Of a DNA stretch of 7,817 nt, positions 1-5,566 are shown piece after piece; within the stretch, counting starts at the first letter, position 1; every line of letters starts with the position of its first letter. Where the stretch lies: positions 1-7,817 of the forward strand of contig JAOZST010000180.1 in NCBI GenBank assembly GCA_029939535.1, given 5' to 3'. The notes below the pieces were generated by a model, which saw only the letters and a list, made by a program, of their open reading frames with translations, was not told where the DNA came from and ran no database searches. Both the position numbers and the translations under genes were made by a program. This DNA is from NBML01 sp029939535. Lineage in GTDB: Bacteria; Desulfobacterota; Desulfobacteria; Desulfobacterales; Desulfobacteraceae.

Positions 1-284
1 GTCTGCCCGAGCATCAGAAGTTCAGAAACAAGCGGCATGGCAACCGGGTCACAGGCCATGGCTTCTAATTCCTTCTGGCGCAGGGCAAAGCTCTGTCCCT
101 GTGCATCTGCAACCTCAATGGTTCTGCCAAGGGGTGCAACACGGATAATCCGTAGATGTGTACCTGGCAAAATGCCCATCTGGGCCAGCCTCTGAGCGGT
201 TTTTCCATCAGGTCCAAGTGAACGGATAATGCATTCACTGCTGGGTTGCAGAGCAGATACCGGCATATGTTTAGCTGTCATCAT
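1..284 (-). CDS. FeoA-domain protein (ferrous iron transport protein A-like), 3' end outside the window
   Basis: Only the first 94 codons are present. They show a FeoA-type SH3-like fold: a helix segment ending in LAQMGILPG (about residues 33-41), then the hallmark RVAPLG (48-53), an acidic strand TIEV, and FALRQKELEAM (66-76). E. coli FeoA has the equivalent LLSLGMLPG, RVAPLG and LRKKDL, so the family call is strong. FeoA is a small cytoplasmic partner of the FeoB Fe(II) permease. The start is one of two adjacent ATGs (284 or 281) behind a GGGGGAA ribosome site; ATG 266 is also in frame but less likely. It lies 25 bp downstream of the crotonase gene on the same strand, so cotranscription is likely. 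The frame continues about 15-20 residues past the usual FeoA end without a stop, so this may be a FeoA domain in a longer protein. Whether FeoB follows cannot be seen. Confidence 0.85.
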   Translation of the reverse strand, partial: MMTAKHMPVSALQPSSECIIRSLGPDGKTAQRLAQMGILPGTHLRIIRVAPLGRTIEVADAQGQSFALRQKELEAMACDPVAMPLVSELLMLGQ

Positions 285-309
285 GTTTCCCCCGAATTGA
301 TTAGTACTT

Positions 310-1098
310 TTATACCCCCTTGAAATCAGCCTCTCTTCTTTCAATAAAAGACTGGATACCCTCCTTAAAATCTTCGCTTTTCATGATGGGCATCAAATCC
401 GGCAGCAATCTCTCAATGGCTGCCTGATCTCCCTTGTGCCTTGCTATCCGTCCTGACTTCAAAGTTGCCTGGACACCCAGGGGAGATTGTTTTGCAATGG
501 TTTGGGCAATTTCAAAGGCCTTATTAAATAAATCTTCCGGTTCTGTTATTTCCTGGACAAGACCCAGGCGAAAGGCTTCTATGGCTGTGATCTCATCGGC
601 GGTCAAAAGATAACGCATGGCATTGCCCCACCCGATTTCCTGGTGCAAACGCACTGTGGCCCCGCCAACAGGATAGATTCCCCGTTTAATTTCAATCTGC
701 CCGAATCGTGAATTGTTTGACACCACACGGATGTCCGTGGCCAAAAGCAATTCTATACCAATGGTAAAACAAATTCCCTGGACAGCCATGACAATGGGTT
801 TGGAAACCCGGGCCCCTTCATCCAGTCCCAGGGGATCGATGCCTTTGTCAGGAAGATCAGGGAAACTTCCTCTGGTGAAAAAGGGCTCCCATTTAGGCAA
901 ATCCAGGCCAGCGGTAAAATGATCTCCTTTTGCAAATAAAAGCCCGCAGCGCAAATCCGGGTTTTGATTCAGCTCTCCATAGGCCAGGCTTAATTCCTGA
1001 TACATTTCCAGATCAAAGGCATTTCTCTTTTCAGGCCTGTTCAGCTCCATCATCAATACATGATCTTTTTCTTCAACAATAATTTTTTTCTTGCTCAT
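310..1098 (-). CDS. crotonase/enoyl-CoA hydratase family protein
   Basis: This complete 262-residue protein has the usual crotonase length. Visible motifs are the N-terminal LNRPEKRNAFD (19-29), the first oxyanion-hole segment FTAGLDL (61-67), the second segment VQGICFTIGIEL (106-117) and QIEIKRGIYPVGG (134-146). Aligned by eye to rat enoyl-CoA hydratase, E116 and E136 match catalytic Glu144 and Glu164 with the same 20-residue spacing, so hydration of a trans-2-enoyl-CoA is chemically possible. The usual GGG before the first Glu is TIG, and the loop after GLDL is long and contains IDPLGL; I recall both from a distinct crotonase subfamily, so the true substrate is open (hydratase, isomerase or other CoA thioester chemistry). 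It should be cytoplasmic. The ATG is preceded by GGAG with a 10-nt spacer. Upstream lies the 16-bp repeat array, downstream the FeoA-like gene. No acyl-CoA dehydrogenase or thiolase gene is in view. Confidence 0.9.
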   Translation of the reverse strand: MSKKKIIVEEKDHVLMMELNRPEKRNAFDLEMYQELSLAYGELNQNPDLRCGLLFAKGDHFTAGLDLPKWEPFFTRGSFPDLPDKGIDPLGLDEGARVSKPIVMAVQGICFTIGIELLLATDIRVVSNNSRFGQIEIKRGIYPVGGATVRLHQEIGWGNAMRYLLTADEITAIEAFRLGLVQEITEPEDLFNKAFEIAQTIAKQSPLGVQATLKSGRIARHKGDQAAIERLLPDLMPIMKSEDFKEGIQSFIERREADFKGV

Positions 1099-1309
1099 TT
1101 TTATTTTTCTCCAGCTTTACTCTTCTCTGTCTTTACTCTTCTCTGTCTTTACTCTTCTCTGNNNNNNNNNNNNNNNNNNNNNNNNNNNNNNNNNNNNNNN
1201 NNNNNNNNNNNNNNNNNNNNNNNNNNNNNNNNNNNNNNNNNNNNNNNNNNNNNNNNNNNNNCTTTACTCTTCTCTGTCTTTACTCTTCTCTGTCTTTACT
1301 CTTCTCTGG
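1099..1309. repeat. 16-bp tandem repeat array, broken by an assembly gap
   Basis: The plus-strand unit is CTTTACTCTTCTCTGT. Copies lie at 1115-1130, 1131-1146 and 1147-1161 on the left and at 1262-1277, 1278-1293 and 1294-1309 on the right (the last ends G instead of T). The block 1099-1114 is in phase and matches 10 of 16 positions, so it is a degenerate edge unit. The gap means the true copy number is unknown; left and right flanks are out of phase by 3 bp if the N run is taken literally. On the minus strand the unit is purine-rich (AGAGAAGAGTAAAG core) and holds a TAA. The radical SAM stop codon is in the right-most unit and the crotonase ribosome site is in the left-most degenerate unit. 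Confidence 0.95.
1162..1261. other. assembly gap of exactly 100 N inside the 16-bp array
   Basis: A run of exactly 100 N is the usual placeholder for a scaffold gap of unknown size. Identical repeat units on both sides indicate that the assembler stopped inside a tandem array longer than it could resolve. No coding capacity can be inferred from it. Confidence 0.95.
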
Positions 1310-2228
1310 CATGTGTATAATTTTTGCCCTGAAAGGAATCCCTTTTTTCCAGGGTGCTCTGTATCATATTAAAAGTTTCCCTGTACCTGCCTGCCCAGGC
1401 CGGTGCCCGAAGCTCCTCTCCATGGGGATCACCTGTAATACGCTGTATAATAATATATTTAGGAAGCAGTTCTATAAAATCGCAGACCATGTCCACATAG
1501 GCCTCCTGTTCCATACAAATATATTTTCCTTTTTGCCACATTCTGTCAAGGGGGGTGTCCTTGATCACATACAGCAGATGAATCTTTACTCCGTTGATCC
1601 CGCTATGGGCAAGGGTCCTGGCGGTTTCAAACATCATGGCCCTGTCCTCACCGGGCAGGCCCAGTATGACATGGGCACAGATGTTGATCCCCCTCCCCCG
1701 GGTCATCTCAACTGCATTGGCAAACTCCCTGAAACCATGACCCCGGTTTATAAGGGCCAGGGTCCTGTCATGGACAGATTGCAACCCGTATTCCAGCCAC
1801 ACCAGGTAGTCGGAGCAATAGGACTGTATAAGGCTGAGTTTTTCTTCATCCACACAATCAGGCCGGGTGCCAATGGCCATGCCCACAATCCCGTCGCAGG
1901 AAAAGGCCTCATCATACATCTGCTCCATGCGGGCACAGGTTGTATAGGTGTTGGTATAGGATTGGAAATAAACCAGAAATTTTTTTGCCTTGTATTTTTT
2001 AATCATTCCAATCCTGCCGGCTTCTATCTGCTCTTTAATGGAAAGACCTCTGCTGAAAGCACCAGATCCGGAGCCCTTTGAATTGCAGTAAATACACCCG
2101 TGCCTGGATGACACCCCATCCCGGTTTGGACAGGACAGCCCTGCATCAACTGCGATTTTCTGAACCCGCTGTCCAAACAATCCTCTTAAATAACTATTAT
2201 AATCTGAATATCGTTTAATTTTATCCAT
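1296..2228 (-). CDS. TIGR01212-family radical SAM protein (YhcC/YtqA-like)
   Basis: The 310-residue protein (E. coli YhcC is about 309) begins at ATG 2228, behind GGAAG with a 6-nt spacer. A TTG at 2252 is also in frame but its only purine run touches the codon, so I reject it. The cluster-binding cysteines are C33, C45 and C48, a CX11CX2C pattern inside CPNRDG...GCIYC, which is typical of this family and unlike the classic CX3CX2C. Further family motifs are YFQSYTNTY, GTRPDC, LEYGLQSVHD, INRGH and VILGLPGE. The fold should bind a 4Fe-4S cluster and S-adenosylmethionine and generate a 5'-deoxyadenosyl radical; it is cytoplasmic. The substrate is not shown by the sequence. From memory, B. subtilis YtqA of this family was renamed MnmL for a role in converting cmnm5 to nm5 at tRNA wobble uridine. 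The divergent neighbour here is mnmG, which fits such a role but does not prove it. The last codons and stop lie within the 16-bp repeat. Confidence 0.92.
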   Translation of the reverse strand: MDKIKRYSDYNSYLRGLFGQRVQKIAVDAGLSCPNRDGVSSRHGCIYCNSKGSGSGAFSRGLSIKEQIEAGRIGMIKKYKAKKFLVYFQSYTNTYTTCARMEQMYDEAFSCDGIVGMAIGTRPDCVDEEKLSLIQSYCSDYLVWLEYGLQSVHDRTLALINRGHGFREFANAVEMTRGRGINICAHVILGLPGEDRAMMFETARTLAHSGINGVKIHLLYVIKDTPLDRMWQKGKYICMEQEAYVDMVCDFIELLPKYIIIQRITGDPHGEELRAPAWAGRYRETFNMIQSTLEKRDSFQGKNYTHAREE

Positions 2229-2256
2229 ATAATTCTTCCATTTCCTGTGCAACCCT

Positions 2257-2290
2257 TACATATCTGATAAATATATAGGTAGGATATGTA
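2257..2290. repeat. 8-bp inverted repeat at the radical SAM promoter
   Basis: TACATATC (2257-2264) and GATATGTA (2283-2290) are perfect inverted copies with an 18-bp spacer. The right arm covers the proposed minus-strand -10 box and the left arm lies in the early leader. It could be an operator or a chance AT-rich match. Confidence 0.4.
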
Positions 2291-2313
2291 CCACCATCCC
2301 GGAGACAAATCAA
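2285..2313 (-). promoter_or_regulatory. putative sigma70-type promoter for the radical SAM gene
   Basis: On the minus strand there is TTGATT (2313-2308), a 17-bp spacer, and TACATA (2290-2285) preceded by TGG, which gives an extended -10. Transcription would begin near 2278 and leave a leader of about 50 nt. The rest of the 2229-2470 region is AT-rich, with no ORF or RNA gene that I can recognise. Confidence 0.4.
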
Positions 2314-2439
2314 AGATAAGATTATTTTTCAGTATTTTTATTTAAAGCGAAACCATTAACAGCAAAGGGTTTAAACCGATTTTTCTTTTTTTGTCTCTTG
2401 AAATTTTAATTATTCTCATAAATTGACCCATGCTTGATC

Positions 2440-2468
2440 TTGACCAAACTCATAACCAATCCTATATT
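2440..2468 (+). promoter_or_regulatory. putative sigma70-type promoter for mnmG
   Basis: TTGACC (2440-2445), an exact 17-bp spacer, and TATATT (2463-2468). The expected start point is about 2474-2476, at or one base before the mnmG ATG at 2477. A second TTGACC at 2423-2428 has no partner -10 at normal spacing. Confidence 0.55.
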
Positions 2469-2480
2469 AGTTGGTTATGA
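2450..2480. repeat. perfect 10-bp inverted repeat around the mnmG -10 and start codon
   Basis: TCATAACCAA (2450-2459) and TTGGTTATGA (2471-2480) are exact inverted copies with an 11-bp centre that contains the -10 box. The right arm contains the mnmG ATG (2477-2479). Arm centres are 21 bp apart, about two helical turns, as expected for a dimeric repressor site. If transcription starts further upstream it would instead form an RNA hairpin hiding the start codon. Confidence 0.6.
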
Positions 2481-4360
2481 ATTTTTATGAAAAGACCTAT
2501 GATGTCATTGTGATTGGTGCCGGTCATGCCGGATGTGAAGCTGCCCTTGCAGGGGCTAGAATGGGGTGCACCACCCTTCTTTTAACCATTGACATGGATA
2601 AAATAGCTGCCATGCCCTGCAGTCCTTCCATTGGTGGAATGGCCAAGGGACAGCTGGTAAAGGAAATAGATGCCCTGGGCGGTGAAATGGCAAAAATATC
2701 GGATTCATCTGCCATCCAGTATAGGACACTAAATACCCGAAAAGGTCCTGCAGTTCAATCCACACGAACCCAGAACGACAAAGCAATGTACTCAAGACAT
2801 ATGAAAGCTGTTCTTGAAAAAACCCCGAACCTTGACCTGAAACAGGGCATGGCCCAGGAACTTATCCTTGAAGACAACCAGGTAAAAGGCATCATTGACC
2901 AGACCGGGTTTGAATATTTTGCCCCGGCCCTTGTCATTGCCACGGGCACATTTTTAAGGGGCACGGTCCATATCGGTGCATCCAGGATAGAGGCAGGCAG
3001 GGCCGGAGAATTTGCCTCAATTGGCCTGGCCCAGAGCCTTGGAAAGATCGGCCTTGGGATGGGACGGATGAAAACCGGAACACCACCCCGGCTCCATGGA
3101 GACAGCATTGATTTTTCCCAATTCAATATCCATGGATCCGATACCCTGTCCAAACCCTTTTCCTTTTCCACCACAAAAATCACCAACCCCATGCTGCCCA
3201 GCTTCATGGGAAATACCAATCCCAATACCCATGAAATAATCAGGAAGAATCTTCAATATTCAGCCCTGTACGGCGGCCATATCAAGGGTCACTCTGCCAG
3301 GTACTGCCCCTCTTTTGAGGACAAAATTGTTAAGTTCCCGGACCGGGAGAGCCACCATGTCATCCTGGAGTATGAAGGCATTGATTCCAAGGAGATCTAT
3401 GCATCCGGTCTTGGCAACAGCCTGCCCCTTGAAATCCAGTACCAGGTTGTAAGATCGGTACAGGGCCTGGAACAGGCCAGAATCATGCGGCCGGCATATG
3501 CCATTGAGTATGATTATATAAATCCCCTGGAACTGACCCCGGGCCTTGAAACCAAAAAAATAGCCGGCCTTTTCCTGGCCGGCCAGATCAATGGGACCTC
3601 GGGTTATGAAGAAGCTGGAGCCCAGGGCTTATGGGCCGGGGCCAATGCTGCCTGTAAAGTTCAGGATAGAGAACCCTTTGTCCTGAATAGGTCCCAGGCA
3701 TATATGGGAGTGATGGTGGATGACCTTGTGACCCGGGGAACCCGGGAGCCCTACCGCATGTTTACCTCCCGGGCTGAATACCGGCTCCTTTTGCGGGAGG
3801 ACAATGCCGACCTGAGGCTGGCCCGAATGGGATATAATTACGGACTGATCAGCAAAGAAAGCCTGGACTTCTGCAAAAAGATTCAACTCCAGACCCGAAA
3901 AGAAATTGGCCGGGTTAAAAAAGAGATAATCAAACCAAGTAAGACGGTTAATACCTTTCTCATAAATCACGGTACCTCCACGATTTCCAATGGAGTGAAA
4001 CTGGAACAGCTTTTAAAAAGGGCTGAACTTGGTTATGAGATCTTAAAACAGATTTCCCCTCCCAGGGAACCCATCCATGCCCGGGCAGAGAACCAGGTGG
4101 AAATCCAGATAAAATATGAAGGATATATCCATCGCCAGCTCAATGAAATCAAAAAATTCAAAGACCTGGAAAAAATAAGAATTCCCATAGGCTTTTCCTA
4201 TGCCAATGCCCACGGTCTTTCCAATGAAATCAGGGAAAAACTTGAACAGATACAGCCCCAATCCCTTGGCCAGGCCTCCCGGATCGACGGAATGACACCT
4301 GCGGGAATCTCGGTATTGATGGTGGCTATCTCTGCCTTTACAAAAAACAAGCTATCTTGA
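2477..4360 (+). CDS. mnmG: tRNA uridine-5-carboxymethylaminomethyl(34) synthesis enzyme MnmG (GidA)
   Basis: This 627-residue protein matches E. coli MnmG (629) over its full length. With MnmE (not in this window) it installs carboxymethylaminomethyl or aminomethyl groups on C5 of wobble uridine 34 in certain tRNAs, using FAD, NADH, methylenetetrahydrofolate and glycine or ammonium; it acts in the cytoplasm. Visible features are the FAD dinucleotide fold GAGHAG (14-19), the PCSPSIGG loop with C48 and the RYCPSFEDK segment with C277 (the two functional cysteines of the family), GRMKTGTPPR (196-205), AGQINGTSGYEEA, EPYRMFTSRAEYRLLLREDNADLR, and the C-terminal tRNA/MnmE-binding part with VEIQIKYEGYI and QSLGQASRIDGMTPA. 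ATG 2477 aligns with the E. coli start; the in-frame TTG at 2471 adds two residues and has no ribosome site. No Shine-Dalgarno sequence precedes the ATG, and the promoter suggests leaderless translation. Nothing looks truncated. Confidence 0.97.
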   Translation: MNFYEKTYDVIVIGAGHAGCEAALAGARMGCTTLLLTIDMDKIAAMPCSPSIGGMAKGQLVKEIDALGGEMAKISDSSAIQYRTLNTRKGPAVQSTRTQNDKAMYSRHMKAVLEKTPNLDLKQGMAQELILEDNQVKGIIDQTGFEYFAPALVIATGTFLRGTVHIGASRIEAGRAGEFASIGLAQSLGKIGLGMGRMKTGTPPRLHGDSIDFSQFNIHGSDTLSKPFSFSTTKITNPMLPSFMGNTNPNTHEIIRKNLQYSALYGGHIKGHSARYCPSFEDKIVKFPDRESHHVILEYEGIDSKEIYASGLGNSLPLEIQYQVVRSVQGLEQARIMRPAYAIEYDYINPLELTPGLETKKIAGLFLAGQINGTSGYEEAGAQGLWAGANAACKVQDREPFVLNRSQAYMGVMVDDLVTRGTREPYRMFTSRAEYRLLLREDNADLRLARMGYNYGLISKESLDFCKKIQLQTRKEIGRVKKEIIKPSKTVNTFLINHGTSTISNGVKLEQLLKRAELGYEILKQISPPREPIHARAENQVEIQIKYEGYIHRQLNEIKKFKDLEKIRIPIGFSYANAHGLSNEIREKLEQIQPQSLGQASRIDGMTPAGISVLMVAISAFTKNKLS

Positions 4361-4377
4361 CTTGACCGGGTTAACAC

Positions 4378-4406
4378 TTATTGTTTAACTCGTAAACACC
4401 TATAAT
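4378..4406 (+). promoter_or_regulatory. weak candidate promoter upstream of the DnaJ-type gene
   Basis: TATAAT at 4401-4406 is a consensus -10, but the hexamer 17 bp upstream (TTATTG, 4378-4383) is poor. A bulged hairpin, GTTAACA (4370-4376) with TGTTTAAC (4382-4389), overlaps it and lacks a T-tract, so it is not a convincing mnmG terminator. Read-through from mnmG is equally possible. Confidence 0.28.
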
Positions 4407-4432
4407 AATTGAACTTAGCAAAGGAATAAAAC

Positions 4433-5377
4433 ATGGCTGATGATTATTACAATATACTGGGAATTGGCAAAACAGCCAGTGCAGCTGAAATAAAAAAAGC
4501 CTATAGGAAACTGGCATTAAAATATCATCCAGATAAAACCGAGGGAAACAAGGCCCTTGAAGATAAATTCAAAAAAATCTCTGAAGCCTATGCAGTTTTA
4601 AGTGATCCTAAAAAAAAGAATCAATATGACACCTATGGGTCTGCCGACTTTCAGCAGCGATTTTCCCAGGAAGATATCTTCAGGAACTCAGACCTGGGAG
4701 ACATATTAAAGGAGTTTGGTTTTGGTGGAGGCCGGGGTGGCGGCTTTTCAAGGATGTTTGGTCAGGGAGGCCCCAAGGGAGGATTCTCCGGCATGGGGGG
4801 AAATCCCTTTTCCCAGAACATGGGTGGCGGATTCGGCCGTCAGCAGGCCCCTGTAAAGGGTAAAGACCTGGAATATGAAATCCCCCTGACCGTGAATGAA
4901 CTTATCAACGGTACAAAAAAAACCATTACCATCAGCCAGGGGGGAGCAGCAAAGGCCATTGAGGTAAAAATCCCCAAAGGGCTTACCCCGGGGAAAAAAA
5001 TCCGGCTGCCTGGAAAAGGGGAGGCAAGTCCCAGTGGCGGGCCTGCCGGCAACCTGTACATAAAAGCCAGCCCAATGACTCCCCAGGGCCTTACCATTGA
5101 AGGAAATGATATCTTCCTTACCCAATCCGTTAAACTTTCCCAGGCTCTTCTTGGGGATAAAATAGAGGTAACCACACCAGCGAAAAAAACCATTAACCTG
5201 ACTCTTCCCGCCGGGACAAACCATATGGCAAAGATGAGACTGCCCAGCCATGGCATCCCCCATATGAAAGGAAATGGTTGCGGAGATCTCTTTGTTGTGA
5301 TTAATATAATCATACCCAAGAAACTTAACAATAAACAGAAAAAGCTTGTTAAGGAACTTGAAAAAACAGGACTGTAA
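4433..5377 (+). CDS. class II (zinc-finger-less) DnaJ / CbpA-type co-chaperone
   Basis: This 314-residue protein starts with a J domain (about 4-70) containing the HPD motif at 32-34, which stimulates Hsp70 (DnaK) ATPase. A Gly/Phe-rich linker follows (about 95-136, with FGFGGGRGGGF and repeated GG). Two beta-sandwich C-terminal substrate-binding domains come next (about 143-295), including the family motifs KIPKGLTPGKKIRLPGKG (179-196), GNLYIK and LPAGTNHMAKMRLPSHGIP (258-276). The CXXCXGXG zinc repeats of true DnaJ are absent, which places it with CbpA/DnaJ class II rather than the housekeeping dnaJ. It should be cytoplasmic and hand unfolded proteins to DnaK. The ATG has AAGGA with a 7-nt spacer, and the gene lies 72 bp after mnmG on the same strand. 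No dnaK, grpE or cbpM lies nearby, so its special clients cannot be inferred. Confidence 0.92.
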   Translation: MADDYYNILGIGKTASAAEIKKAYRKLALKYHPDKTEGNKALEDKFKKISEAYAVLSDPKKKNQYDTYGSADFQQRFSQEDIFRNSDLGDILKEFGFGGGRGGGFSRMFGQGGPKGGFSGMGGNPFSQNMGGGFGRQQAPVKGKDLEYEIPLTVNELINGTKKTITISQGGAAKAIEVKIPKGLTPGKKIRLPGKGEASPSGGPAGNLYIKASPMTPQGLTIEGNDIFLTQSVKLSQALLGDKIEVTTPAKKTINLTLPAGTNHMAKMRLPSHGIPHMKGNGCGDLFVVINIIIPKKLNNKQKKLVKELEKTGL

Positions 5378-5566
5378 GCCAGATTCATTTAAATTTGTTC
5401 CCTGACTGACAAACAGAGAACTCCGCAAAATTGAAATTGATGTTTCCTATTTCTGATTTTCACTTGAAAAAGGATTCATTGTCGGTTATGGACTGGGTTA
5501 TAATAAAAAATACAAAACTCTGCCTGAAATCTATGATTTGAGAATGTAAGAATAGGGGGAAGCGTC
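5378..5566. other. intergenic region upstream of the zinc-ribbon membrane protein gene
   Basis: These 189 bases hold no convincing ORF or strong terminator. A consensus TATAAT (5499-5504) lies 62 bp before the next ATG without a good -35 at normal spacing. GGTTAT occurs twice directly repeated (5484-5489 and 5496-5501), the second overlapping this -10. AGGGGGAAG just before 5561-5566 is a strong ribosome site for the downstream gene. Confidence 0.5.

Noticed and set aside
1115..1309. CRISPR array
   Set aside because: The units are 16 bp head-to-tail with no spacers, and no cas gene is present.
1060..1372. Hydrophobic plus-strand frames through the 16-bp array (Leu/Ser/Phe-rich)
   Set aside because: The hydrophobicity comes from translating a CT-rich repeat. 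The frames cross an N gap, overlap the crotonase start and have no independent support.
1311..2081. 256-codon open frame on the plus strand
   Set aside because: It is antisense to the radical SAM gene, whose protein matches its family along the whole length. The plus-strand product has no recognisable motif and no ribosome site.
2229..2252. TTG start for the radical SAM gene eight codons upstream
   Set aside because: The only purine run touches the TTG, while ATG 2228 has a well-spaced GGAAG and gives the family's usual length.
2755..3225. 156-codon minus-strand frame
   Set aside because: Antisense shadow inside mnmG, which is conserved over the full span.
4370..4389. mnmG terminator hairpin
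   Set aside because: The stem is short and bulged (GTTAACA/TGTTTAAC) and no T-tract follows.
4748..5428. Two long minus-strand frames opposite the DnaJ-type gene
   Set aside because: Antisense shadows of a well-matched J-domain protein; no family features and no ribosome sites.
5464..5504. TTGAAA and TATAAT as a promoter pair before the zinc-ribbon gene
   Set aside because: The spacing is 29 bp, far beyond the 16-18 bp needed; the -10 may still act with a weaker upstream element.
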